Assembly (NCBI GenBank): GCA_001949185.1
Contig: BDGG01000002.1
Span: 5,818,448-5,882,447, forward strand
Source of the DNA: Ramazzottius varieornatus
Taxonomy: Eukaryota > Tardigrada > Eutardigrada > Parachela > Ramazzottiidae
Reading direction: 5' to 3'
Length of the DNA: 64,000 nt
Shown: positions 1 to 10,783 of the stretch, one piece after another
How the letters are laid out: each line of letters begins with the position of its first letter
Position numbering within the stretch: position 1 is the stretch's first letter
Notes under the pieces: generated by a model
Databases searched by the model: none
The model's input: the letters and a program-made list of their open reading frames with translations, nothing else
What the model was told of the DNA's origin: nothing
Position numbers and translations under genes: made by a program

Positions 1-58
1 TCGAACAGGAACAAAATTATGAAACCAATGGTCAAAATACTTCCGTAAATTTTTGCAG

Positions 59-2426
59 TATGGAAACCTCTTGGATGGCCTCGCGAACCTTACAGGAGGA
101 TGTGCAGAGCAAATAGGTTTCAGTCCTGCTGCTCTAGAGCTTGTGTTCAACCGCATTTTGAATCGGACGTCGATAGTCACCGTCGTTGCGACTTCAGAAG
201 ACGTAGGTGCTCCCTCATCAGGCTGTACAGTATTTTTGGCAGTTCCAATTTAATATCTTTCTTTTTCCAGAAATCACAGAATTTGACCCAGCTGAGAAAC
301 GGAATTATAACCGGATGCAGCTACAGGGTGCTATCCGCGGAAGAGATACCCACGAAAACGGGAGAGCGGCAGAGGCTGCTCCATCTGCAGAGTCCCTACC
401 AGACAACGGACTATGCATCAAGGACTGCTCTTGACCTGTACCCTCTTCAAGAAAAAGAGAGACTTGGTATTGGATTCTTGCCCGAAGGAGAGTTCTGGTT
501 GGTTTCACGTCAAACTTGTTTATGAGACCTTTGGACAATAACCGTTGCTCCATACTCATGGTAATTGTATGCAGGATGCCGGAAGGGGAGTTCCTGTCCA
601 CGTTTGACCACTTTGACTTGATCTACATGGACTCTGACACGAGTAGGTACCTTCCTGGTTCGTTGTTAGTCGAACATCAAGGTATACCTTATCATCTAAC
701 GCGACACTGTCTGTATAGGTTTCGATGAATCAACTCTGCAAAGGAAGATCCCGTTTCATATGAGAGTCTGGGAGGTAAGATTTCGATCCAGCGATCGCGC
801 TTTACCACAACCATATTTCATTGACAAAAATGGTTTCAAACAGGGAAGATGGCAGAAAGGAGTTACCGCCGGTGGTTGTCGGAATAACGTCGACACGTCT
901 TTCCATATCAACCCGCAGTTTTTGCTCATTACGGCTGAAGACGACGAAGTAGTCATTTCGGTGCATCAACACCTATGTCTGTCACCAATCGTTATCGGTT
1001 TCAGTATTTACGTATGTAGTTCCTTTCATCTACAGTAGCTGGACGTCCACTCACATGGGTTCTTGGTCCACAGGTCAACTCCAACGCTCAGTTTCATCGT
1101 CTGGAAGCTGCTCACTTTAAAAAGCGCCACGCGACGTTGCACAGCTCGTACACGAATACGCAACAAGTGACTGCGCGATGTCGACTGACCAGTGGTCAAT
1201 ATGGTAACTACCTGAGTGCATTTGCCGTCTCCATACTCCGAATCTTAGAATCCATGTTTCTGTTTTTCATAGTGATCATTCCCACATCATTCGAAGCGGG
1301 CCAAGAGGCAGCCTTTACTTTGCGTGTCTATTCGTCCGTTCCCGTCAATCTGGGTATCCTAGATGACATCCCTGCCCAACTGAAGCCTGCTGTGCAGAGA
1401 GCAACAAACGAGGACGCGGCACACGCGAAAGTGTTCGAAGCCGCGTTTCTGCAGTTAGCTGATGAAAGGAAGACCATCAATGCCTTCGATTTGGTGGACC
1501 TGCTGGATGCCGTACTTCCAAACGGTGAGAAGCTCCCGAACTAGTCGATTTTACAGGAATATCACAATAGCCAAGTCAAGGTTCCGTGCGGCCAGTTAAC
1601 AGTGAGTCGTTGCACGGTTGTGGGCCGCGAACTTAACCTTTTTGATTGACTTTTCGCGCTCATGTTTTGTAGATTACGTGAAGAGCTGCGCAACACCCGA
1701 ATGCTGTCGTGAGGTCGTGTTAGCATTTAATGTGAGTACCGCACTAAATTTTGGTTTTGAGCTCCCACGTTTAATCTGGGATGACCTTAGCCTTTTGGAG
1801 GCGGAAGACTGACGTATCAGAGTTTTCGGGATTTCGTCTTCAATCTGCGGATTTGGCAGGTAAAATTTGCGCTCCATGTCTGTTTTGAACAGCTTGGCTT
1901 GCCCAAACATTCTGCAAACTTCGATGATCTTTTGTAGGGCACGTTCAAAGCTCACTGTTTGGGAGCTGTATTACCGGCGGAAAAGTTGAAACAAGCGCTG
2001 CAGGAGGTTGGTAAGTTGAACTTCCGTTCGGAGGGCGAATCGTGTTCGGATAACTTAAGTTAGCGGTCTAATTACACTTGCAATAACTTATTTGCTCATT
2101 CAAGCGTCGATGATGTACGGTAAGACATCAATCTGAAAATCGGCATGCTCTTTTTGACAGGCTTTAGATTAAACTCTGACATCTTGTCGCTGCTGATGCT
2201 TCGCCATATGAGGAAGGAAGGCACGCTGCGCTTCGGTGATTTTATAACATGCATTCTTCACCTGCAAACTGCATTCAGTAAGTACGAAACCACGGACCAT
2301 TGTGGGTCTTCGCTGTGTTTCGTATAGTAATGTTACCACAGACGCATCTTCTGCGCTCATTTTACAGGTATCTTCAACCGCAAAGATCCATCACAAGCAG
2401 GAAAAACAACCATGACTATGGCGGAG
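59..2426 (+). CDS. Calpain-like protein, catalytically degenerate (5' partial)
   Basis: About twelve exons: 59-202, 271-about 517, 575-642, 719-774, 844-1011, 1074-1203, 1273-1524, 1673-1731, 1821-1860, 1938-2010, 2161-2277, 2368-2426. The first half of the protease core lies off the window. Seen: the end of the core (YGNLLDGLANLTGG, then GIITGCSYRVLSAEE); a calpain beta-sandwich domain (KGVTAGGCRN, NPQFLL, VIGFSIY, LTSGQY, AFTLRVYSS); and a C-terminal penta-EF-hand region (FRLNSDILSLLMLRHM, LRFGDFITCILHLQTAFS). In active calpains the core has a catalytic His in a G-H-A-Y context and an Asn in N-P-W. Here these positions read GCSY and SPYQ, so both residues look replaced. The EF-hand loops also lack the usual acidic ligands. 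I infer a non-proteolytic calpain homologue, comparable to vertebrate calpain-6. The catalytic Cys exon is outside the window. The last exon is unsure (candidate 2803-2880), as is the join between 517 and 575, where a PEGEF motif occurs at the end of one exon and the start of the next. Confidence 0.8.
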
Positions 2427-3154
2427 GTGAGTTTGGCCTGAAATATTTTCTTGACCAAGCGGACATTCTCCCCTTGCACTTTACAAAGACCTGTACTATT
2501 TTCGTCATCCTAGTGGCTTCGAAGTTCACTCCGGTGCTGATGGGTAATCGACAGCGGGAAGAATGTGTTCATCCGAAGTAGTTGAGAGACACCATGACAG
2601 TGTTTTCACAGAGTAGACCGTGTACAGGTTTGTTGTTATGCTCCTGCAGAGCCACCGAATACTCTGATCTAAGCAGTGTACGAGTGGTTACATCTGTGTT
2701 CGAGCAGAGTTTCATCTCAGAAATTTACAATACTGTATCACCCGACAAAATCATATGGCCATGATTTCTAAGAACCTCCAGGCAGAAAAAAACGCTAAAC
2801 AGATGCAGTTTTACTTCTTGGACAGGGTACTCTCAATCTCCAACGTTCGGCCGGAAGTACAGATGGTGCGGCCGAAGTAAACCACCCTTAAACCACATTA
2901 TGTCAGGAGCCACTGCGACTCACCATTTATTCTCTGAAATATAACAGGATAACTGCCACTGGCGGTGGACGAAGGCATAACCGCGTCAGCTGAGCGGGCC
3001 CAGAAGTCAATGGAGGCGCCAGTATCTTTGCCACCGGCGCGGCGATGGGCTTTCCAAGAAGCCTTCAAAGCTGAGACTTTCAATCTTGCGGTGACCAAGG
3101 GACTTGAGACGAAGAAGGCTTTCAAGCACGCACGAAGGTCACTCTTTAGGCGAC

Positions 3155-4110
3155 CTACTCCATCAAGGCTTCCATGAGCTCTGGCGCCTTATCTTCCCAT
3201 CCGGTCATGAAAGCGTCGTACTCTTCTGGAGTAGGTGGCGTCAGACCGGCTTGCTTTGCCGCCAACTGCATTATACGGTAGCCTGAAAAAGCCCACTTCG
3301 AGAAAGTCTGGCTTTGGTCGAAGCGCGGATCTGACCTGGATCACGCCCATGCAGACAGTCCCAGCACGCAAGACTATAAAGAGGAACAAGTTAATAAGCG
3401 AAAGAGTGGAATTGCGAAGAGGATTTTTGTACCTTCCCGTCTGTCCAATGCGGCAACAGGTCCGACAACACTTAAATAAGGGCCATAGGCACATCACGAA
3501 GACCAGTAGAAATATGGTTCCAAGTATTATTCCAGTGTAAATCTTCACTTTCATTTCAGGCGATATCTGAAACTCGTCCTGGGAATTTTCTTCGAGCTAT
3601 CGAAAACAAGATCTCAAACAAGAGTTTGACGTCAAGGTCTTTTTTTCGGCTGCCATGGATTACTCACCTCTTCGTCGCTCTTCCTCCTGTCATGCTCTTG
3701 TTTAGCGGCTCGAAGTGCCTCATTTAGTTCCCTCCTGTCTTTGGCAGATTCACGTTTGGATCTGCCTGTTGCGTTGTTCGACACCGAGCTCGACGACAGA
3801 TGGAGTGACCGGTTGATTCTCGGTACCACAGAGGTCGTCGTTTCTTGAATGGTATGAAATGGAAAAATATCATCTAGATCAAGTGTTCCGTTGATATGCG
3901 TTCCGCTAGCTTGCATCAGAGGTGGTTCCTCTTCACTCTGTTCATGAGAGCCGTTGGTCGAGATCTCGAAATGTGCCGACCATGAGTACGAGACATGCTG
4001 CTGCCCGTCCTTTGACGTAGAAAGAGGTAAGTTGGCCTACCACATGAAAAAAGTGCGAAAATTATTACCGCAATCGTAATGTCATGCGCAATTACTGATA
4101 ACCGGTTCAT
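3155..4110 (-). CDS. Predicted single-pass membrane protein, family not recognised
   Basis: Four exons join in frame on the minus strand: one ending at 3668, then 3596-3433, 3373-3336 and 3282-3155 (stop at 3155). The product has an acidic then basic extracellular-type stretch with several N-x-S/T sites (GTHINGTLDLDD, RINRSL, SNNATG). A run of charged residues (KRESAKDRRELNEALRAAK) follows, then one clear membrane segment (GIILGTIFLLVFVMCLWPLF) and at once a Cys-rich juxtamembrane motif (KCCRTCCRIG). The tail of about 60 residues is predicted cytosolic and ends in TPEEYDAFMTGWEDKAPELM. A hydrophobic start at 4110 (MNRLSVIAHDITIAVIIFA) could be a signal peptide, but I could not place a splice that joins it in frame, so the 5' end is open. 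The Cys cluster after the membrane segment would suit palmitoylation; this is inference. I do not recognise a family. Confidence 0.5.
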
Positions 4111-7100
4111 GTTTCCGTTTCGCTACCTACTCGTATGACGTGTAACGAAAGCAACCAGCTGTAATGGAGAAAGAAAAGGAGCCAAAGACTGTTATACGAG
4201 GTCCAGTAGGTAATAAACGTAGCTCCCATCTTCATTGATGTGATGAACAACAACCAGGCAGATGGTTGCTTCTCGCTGTGGCTTTATCGATTACAGTGCC
4301 AGGTGGTGCAACCTCAGCCGGGTTAGTTACAAATGTTACCATGCTTACAGTTACAGGTGCACCTGGACCCGGAAGTGCCTGTTAAGAGGAAATCCCAGTG
4401 TATCCATTAGCAAACTGACCGTAAGACGGAATATTTCCTCTAGTTCAACTAATCTTTCCGGCGTGCCGTAGCTGTTGTGCCTGAATTATAAACGGAAAAC
4501 CGGTCGACACGCACTGGACCATCATGGACTATAACTACCTTCAGTATGGTGGCTAGTTGTGATGCTGAGCTTATCCGACATCGGTATCTCAACTTGAGTC
4601 TACCTTTTCATTTTCAGGTTTTCTTGAGCAAGCGTATACCTTTTCAAGTCCGTTGACTCGCCGGCTTAACCATTTTTTTACTAGGGAGCTGCGAGGCGGT
4701 GTTAATCCATTGCCGCTGCACCCTGTACCAGTTCCAGGTCTAAGTGGTTCCACGATACAAATTAGATAATCAATATGCGGTCGTTCGTTGCTCCAGGCAG
4801 TTGTTTGCGGACAGGTCACAGGTGAGAGGGATCACATCGATGGTGCCTTATCCCCATTTCATATTCCCGGTAGCAGAGAGACTAGAGGGGGTACGGTACG
4901 TACGTCGCGCCAGTCTTCCAATGATAAAGTCATTGCCGGACTAACGACCATTAAAGGTTGAGGTCAAAGGGATGACCTTGGGTTGACCTTTAGCTGCTTG
5001 GACAAACCGACAGTTCGGCCTTACCTGACAGATCGAGTCGTTGCCCATTAACTACGTATGCACGTACAAGAAGCGCCTGCGTTTGTGGCGTAGGTCTGGC
5101 AGGCACCTAAATACGGCTCACTGCGGAGCTGCTATCGTAAGTAAGTATCGAACCACGTGGGCAAACGAACATGGCTCAAGGGTGAGCAAGGCACGTGACA
5201 CATGAACACTTCTGAATGAATTCACCAGGTTATTACGAAAGCAGCTTGACATCCCGTGCTCGACGAGGCTTCTTAGCTTCCTTCCACCTTGCTTTCTCTT
5301 CGCCACCTGTAAACACTCGGATCACCGGTGCACGTTAGCCTTGCAGTTTGCTGTTGAGTTTGCACGGTTCCATATCATCGTGCTCCGACGCTGTATAACC
5401 TAGGAATCTTGTCACTTTAACAGTCAAGTAACCGTAATGTTACCGACTCTGCCGGGGCGTGGCCTCTGTGCGTATGCGACCAATGGTGTTGTTCGCCGTA
5501 GTGGTGAGTGCCTCTACCGCTTCCCTGTTTTGCTCCTCTACGGTATACAGTAAACAGCGGTTCCTCTACCTATTCTAATCTCTCTGCCGGTAGCATGCGT
5601 TTAATGGTCCTTTCGTGCCGGGACTCGTGGGTGAACGGACGCCCTTGTGGACGGCTTGTAAAGGAACAGCGCTCAAGGTCCACAAGCTCTTCACGGCTCA
5701 CTCTTCATTGGTTTTATGCTTTCCAAGTTTTAAAGTCTGTGACAGGCCCAGGATCAACGTTTTATCGAAGCGAGACTCTGAAGGTTTCACGGCTTCGACA
5801 AATAAACTTAATTCCCTCGATTGTGAAGGTCGCCAGCACTTCCATCACGACCATTGATCAGCATGACACTGCTCAGGCTGTATTTTTCGAACATTACGAC
5901 TTAATGACCGCCGCTTTTCATCGGACTACGTGACTTTGCATCGAGATCGAGAAATTTCGCCAAACGAGATGCTGTTCTGCATGGCTGGTAAGTCCCCGGC
6001 AAGGCCCGAGCTGCAATGCTGACAATGCATCCCTTCCGGTGTCCACATGGTCTTAAAACATCAACCAAAGGTAACTGATATCACGTGACCACCGGAAGGA
6101 AGGCATTTTCAGCGCTGTATACGTATACGCATTACTTCCTGAATTTCATCAGGCCGAGCGAAACGAGGCTCTTTTAAGTCTGTCGAGATTTCAATGGACG
6201 ATCACATTGTTCGAGCTTTCACATATCGCAAACTCTGTACTGAAAACAAATGCGTAACTTGATCCGGGTCACAGAAATTTTTTACTCGCAAGTGCAACAT
6301 AACGCAGTAGAAGTGTGTGGCCTATAATCTTTTGCCTCCTTTGCTCGGCCTTCCCAGTGGTCAGAAGTCAGAACCACTAGCTAGTGATTAGTAATCATTG
6401 CAGCTTTCGGTTACATTGGATGGGCTTGATAGTCGTCTGATCGAGCAGTATGGTGCTGTTTTCTCCGAGAACTTTCCCACAGTGCATTCTTCTGAAACTA
6501 GCAGACACGAAATTCACGAATCATTACGTTTAATTTCCCGGCATATGTCACCGCCATACTTGCCGGTAATGTCATATGACATGACTTCATAGGACGGTTC
6601 GCATAACAGCCTTCAAGTTCAGGTGGTTTGCTAAAGATCAGTCTTCTTTCTGGCTTGTCCGATTTCCGCTGTATCCTGTCATCCTTGTGTTATCTGTGCT
6701 CAGGGAACCAGGTCTTGGGAACGGGACTTTCGAGTTTAGGTATGAATGGTTCAAGTTGTTTGCTCAGCGTGGCATACGTTGGATGATGATGTTCGTCCTT
6801 GTACAGTACAGTTCGTACGGACTGTTCTTACTGTGACTAATGATCAGGCGTCTTGTTTTCCAGGGTGTGTTACTTTGGTTTGAAAAGCGATTCACCACTC
6901 TGATTGGAAGCTGCCCCAAACTACTGCGGCGGAAAGCTGAAACTGGACATTATCGAATTTTCTGAGGGACGAATCAATTTTGTACAGATTGATTCCTGTG
7001 TTTACCACAAGCGATAGATGCTGTATTATGCCTGTACATAAGAAATCGAATCAACGTTCCGCATCACTTCGAGCATCGCTAATGATTGACACTTCTTCAC

Positions 7101-7161
7101 TCCAACGCTTCATTGGCATTGATCTCTCCTGATACCCGGATGCCTTCAAGTACTGTTTCTC
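4111..7161. other. Gene-poor interval upstream of katanin p80
   Basis: About 3 kb with no ORF that resembles a known family and no consistent exon chain on either strand. ORFs of up to 141 codons (for example near 5508-5933) have the composition of chance frames. Promoter sequence for the plus-strand katanin gene must lie in the last part, but no specific motif is evident. Confidence 0.5.
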
Positions 7162-10100
7162 ATGGCGCTCCCCAGGAAAATTACCAAGATTCAGGAGCTG
7201 GAAGCTCACTCTTCTGCTGTAACGTGTGTGGCCTTGGGTCAGCTCAACGGAAGGTATGGCGACGATGAATTACCTCCTACAGTGCTTTAGTCTCCTTTCA
7301 TCTTCCGTGTTTTTATAGGGTTCTAGCTACAGGAGGAGCTGACTGCTTCGTTAATTTGTGGGTGCTCGGGCAGAAAACTGCGTTGAAGTCGTTGCCTGGG
7401 TTGTCATCCGCTGCTGAGTGTGTGCGGTTCGATCCAACCGAAGAATCTGTGGCTGCCGGAAGTTCATCCGGAGCTCTGAAGGTAACGAAAAACTGAATTG
7501 GAGTTTCCGTTTCTGTGTCGTTCGTCGGACTTTTGGTGAGGATTTCCCATCGTCACTGCCATTTAAGCTTAACCAAACAATATTCAATTATTCAACAAGT
7601 GGTTGTGTAACACTTCGCCCACTATATACATCTAAATTAATTTTGTGCGTGTTGTATTCACTTTACTTGTAGAACTAATCGCAATATACATAGTATTATG
7701 CAAACGAACCATCAAATCTCAATAATATGCATGTTTTATTGCTTAATTCTAGATATGGGATATCGAAGCGGATAAAATTAAGCGAAACCTCACCGGTCAT
7801 AAAACGGGAGTTACGGTATATTTGTTTGTAGAGCCTGAACCATTGAACTCAATAAATTTCTTCGTGTGTTTGACAGTCATTCATCCTAGGCGTTGGACTT
7901 TCTCTCCTTTGATCCGAACTTTATGGTAAGCGGTTCCGCGGACTGCACAATCAAGATATGGGACCTGCGACGGAAGACCTGTGTGGTCTCGTACAAAGGA
8001 CATCAGGACACAGTGAGGGAAGTACTCTTCTCTCCGCACGGCAAATGGATCACTTCGGGAGGAATCGATGGGACCATTCAAATCTATCAATGGCAAGCGG
8101 GGAAGTCACTCAAGGAACTGATTCATGCCAAAGCGGCAGTGTATTCGCTGGCCTTCCATCCGAAAGACCTACTCCTAGGTTAGATAACATATGGTCCCAT
8201 AACCCTATTTACTTTATCGGGTGTCCTATTTAGTTTACCTCATTCAAACTCGGTTTGAGATCAATCCCCATTCGAAAATCACTTTTGCAATTTCCCCATT
8301 AATCCAAAATCTCCGTAAAGTAGGCAAACAGGATGTTGTAGCCATCTCACCTACATGCATACTTGGTCGACAACGGTAGTAGAACGGGTTGGTGTATGCA
8401 GGCTATGTATGTGGTATTTATTCTGTTTTTCGACCTTCCGTTCAGGGTGTTTTATCATTCTTTTCGACTTGGAACGTTCGGTGACTCATGTGTCGACTGT
8501 TTTGTAGCTTCGACCGGTCAGGATGGTGTGGTGAAGTTCTGGGATCTCGAAACCTTCGAAGTGGTCAGTTCGACCGAGAAAGACTCCTCGCCCGTTCGGT
8601 GCATTCGCTTCCAGAAAGATGGTTCTTCGCTGCTGGCAGGTTGCGATGACATGCTGAAAGTCTTCGGCTGGGAACCAGCAGTGTGTCATGATGTCATCCC
8701 GGTCGGCTGGGGCAGGGTAGCCGACATGGCTGTTTCCGGAAGTTCCTCTCAACTGGTTACCGCATCTGCTGGAAAGACTTCGGTCGCGACATACCTTGTC
8801 GATCTCACACTCCTTCGAAACTCTCAGGACTCGGATGTGGTCGATGCGGTGGAGGCTGTCGCATCTGCTCAACTAACTCCTGTGTACCGAACCTTGCCTC
8901 GGCGGCTGAAGGACGCCAAGAAGAAGGAAGCGGACAAACCGACAGTCTCGAGACCGTTCGTCAGAAGTCAGAGTCGCGATCCCGGATCGCGTCCAGGGAA
9001 AATATCGCAAGATAACTCGAGCGACCATCCCGTCAATGTAGGCCCACCCTTTCAGAATAATTAGCTCTGAATTCCATGATTGACGGCAAGCGGAATGTTC
9101 AAGATCGTTATCGTAACTGACGCATGCTTCGAGTTAATAACACTGAAAACGTGCGCCACTTAGGTTAGTGGTCTTGATGCTATTGCCGGTCTCCTATTCT
9201 GAAAAAGGCAGTTGTAATGAAATTAGGACGTCGTATGAAGTGCTCAGGGTTGGAGGTTGTGGAAACTAACGGAATCTGTTTATCTTTGTAGGAGGAGATA
9301 TTTTTACCTCCAAAGAGGCCTGTGATGCGGTCTCCAGCTCGAGCACGGAGTCCTTCGAGCGACTCGAGTTCCTCTCCGTCCAGAGGCCGTGGACGTTCTG
9401 TCTCTCCCTCTCGCAAGCATCCAAAGTCCCTCGCACTGTCACGCGACCACGCCAACAGTGAGCCAAAAGTTCAACCAAGCCGTCCTTCAGTCAAACCTGC
9501 TTCCGGGGCCAAGACCCTGGAAGGTGATCTCTCCCGTCTTTCTCTGCATCGCTCCCAAAGCGATACTCCTCACGATGCCGAAATGTCTCCCATGGCTCAA
9601 AAGATAAATGTGCCATACAGAAGGTCCTTCTTTCCTTCTGGTAACTCTGCTCAGAATACCTCTCCGTCCTTTGTTAGTGATTATGAAAGTGGGTCCTCCA
9701 TGTCCTCTTCTCCCTCCCATTACCGTGCACCTATCATGCCTGTGTTCCCTGTCAAGTCTCATTCTCAGTATTCCATGTCGGGCAACGATGTGTCTCCGCC
9801 TGAGCACCATTACACTGGTGGTGGCAATGTTTTAACGAAGATCAACGTCAGCCATCGCTCTGTACATTTACAGCTGAAAGATAGGCTGGATTGCCTGCGC
9901 TCGATCCAACAGTTGGCAGGAGCGGGAGACGTGAAGGTAACGGGAATCTTCATCATGCATTTCAGAATTCGGGAGGTGAATTGAGCCTGTTCGTTATCTC
10001 AAGTCGCGCATGTTTCCATTGTTATTGACCGAAAGTGTGCGCCACTTGAGCGATCTGGCTCAGTCGTTCGCCCACGTTCCAGTATGAAACACCTTATATT

Positions 10101-10580
10101 GCGCTTTTGCAGTCTATCGTGGATGCCACCGTGAGATTTAACGACCTGTCAATCCTCGTTGACGTCCTGAACCTTCTATGCCTTAAACCTTCGCTGTGGT
10201 CTCTGGACTGCTGCTCCTTAGCTTTGCCTCACCTGCAGTCCCTCATCTCGCACAAGAACGAAAGCTATGTCCTGGCGGCTACCAACACGCTGAAGATCTT
10301 TCTAAAGAACTTCGCGGCTGTGATCAAGAATACTCTGGAAGCCGGTCCGGGAATAGGCGTTGACATATCCAGAGAAGAAAGGTACGGAACAAATTCGTAG
10401 AAATATAGATTCGAAATCTACTTTCTTCTAATTATTTTCAGGGTTCAGAAGAGTCGGTTCTGTTACAGCCACCTTTTGCTTCTGAGAGGTTCCATCGAGA
10501 AGGACTCCAGAAGTTTGTCGCAGAATTTGAGGAAGGAGTTTCGGCAGGTTAAACTTCTGATGCAATCCATTGACAATTGA
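7162..10580 (+). CDS. KATNB1: Katanin p80 WD40 subunit B1
   Basis: Non-catalytic subunit that targets and stimulates the p60 AAA ATPase in the microtubule-severing complex at centrosomes and spindle poles. Eight exons: 7162-7253, 7319-7481, 7753-7815, 7890-8178, 8508-9037, 9292-9936, 10113-10381, 10442-10580, giving 729 residues. The start ATG opens a first WD repeat directly (MALPRKITKIQELEAHSSAV). Five to six WD40 blades follow, for example GSADCTIKIWDLRRK and STGQDGVVKFWDLETF, then the katanin-typical stretch after the last blade (GWEPAVCHDVIPVGWGRVAD). A long Ser/Pro/Arg-rich linker fills exons 5 and 6. The last two exons encode the con80 domain that binds p60 (FNDLSILVDVLNLLCLK, GSIEKDSRSLSQNLRKEF). 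Length and order match the family (human protein about 655 residues) with a somewhat longer linker. Intron 6 (about 9998-10050) holds a copy of a small foldback repeat, and a degenerate one lies in intron 5. Confidence 0.95.
9998..10050. repeat. Short foldback repeat in a KATNB1 intron
   Basis: Arms CTCAAGTCGCGCATG and GTGTGCGCCACTTGAG are near-complementary around a spacer of about 25 bases. A related unit lies in the intergenic space between the two peroxiredoxin coding stretches (17275-17327), and a degenerate third one near 9140-9163 keeps GTGCGCCACTTA. See the separate finding. Confidence 0.55.
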
Positions 10581-10783
10581 ACGTTTCAACTTACTGTGTG
10601 AGTCTACGGAGTTTCTTTAGTTCTCACAGTTTCGAAACTGTTTTGTTTACATGTGCTTCAAACGACCCCTGTAAGTTCTTCACGTTTTGAATCTGAAATC
10701 TTGTGTGGTTCTACTCTGATGTACAGAACAAATCTCACTTTGGTTTTTATTCGAGTCTCTTCACAGTAGGGTTATCTTCTATA

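Noticed and set aside
5508-5933. Frame of 141 codons in the 4.1-7.2 kb interval
   Set aside because: Chance-like composition, no similarity, no supporting splice sites or neighbours.
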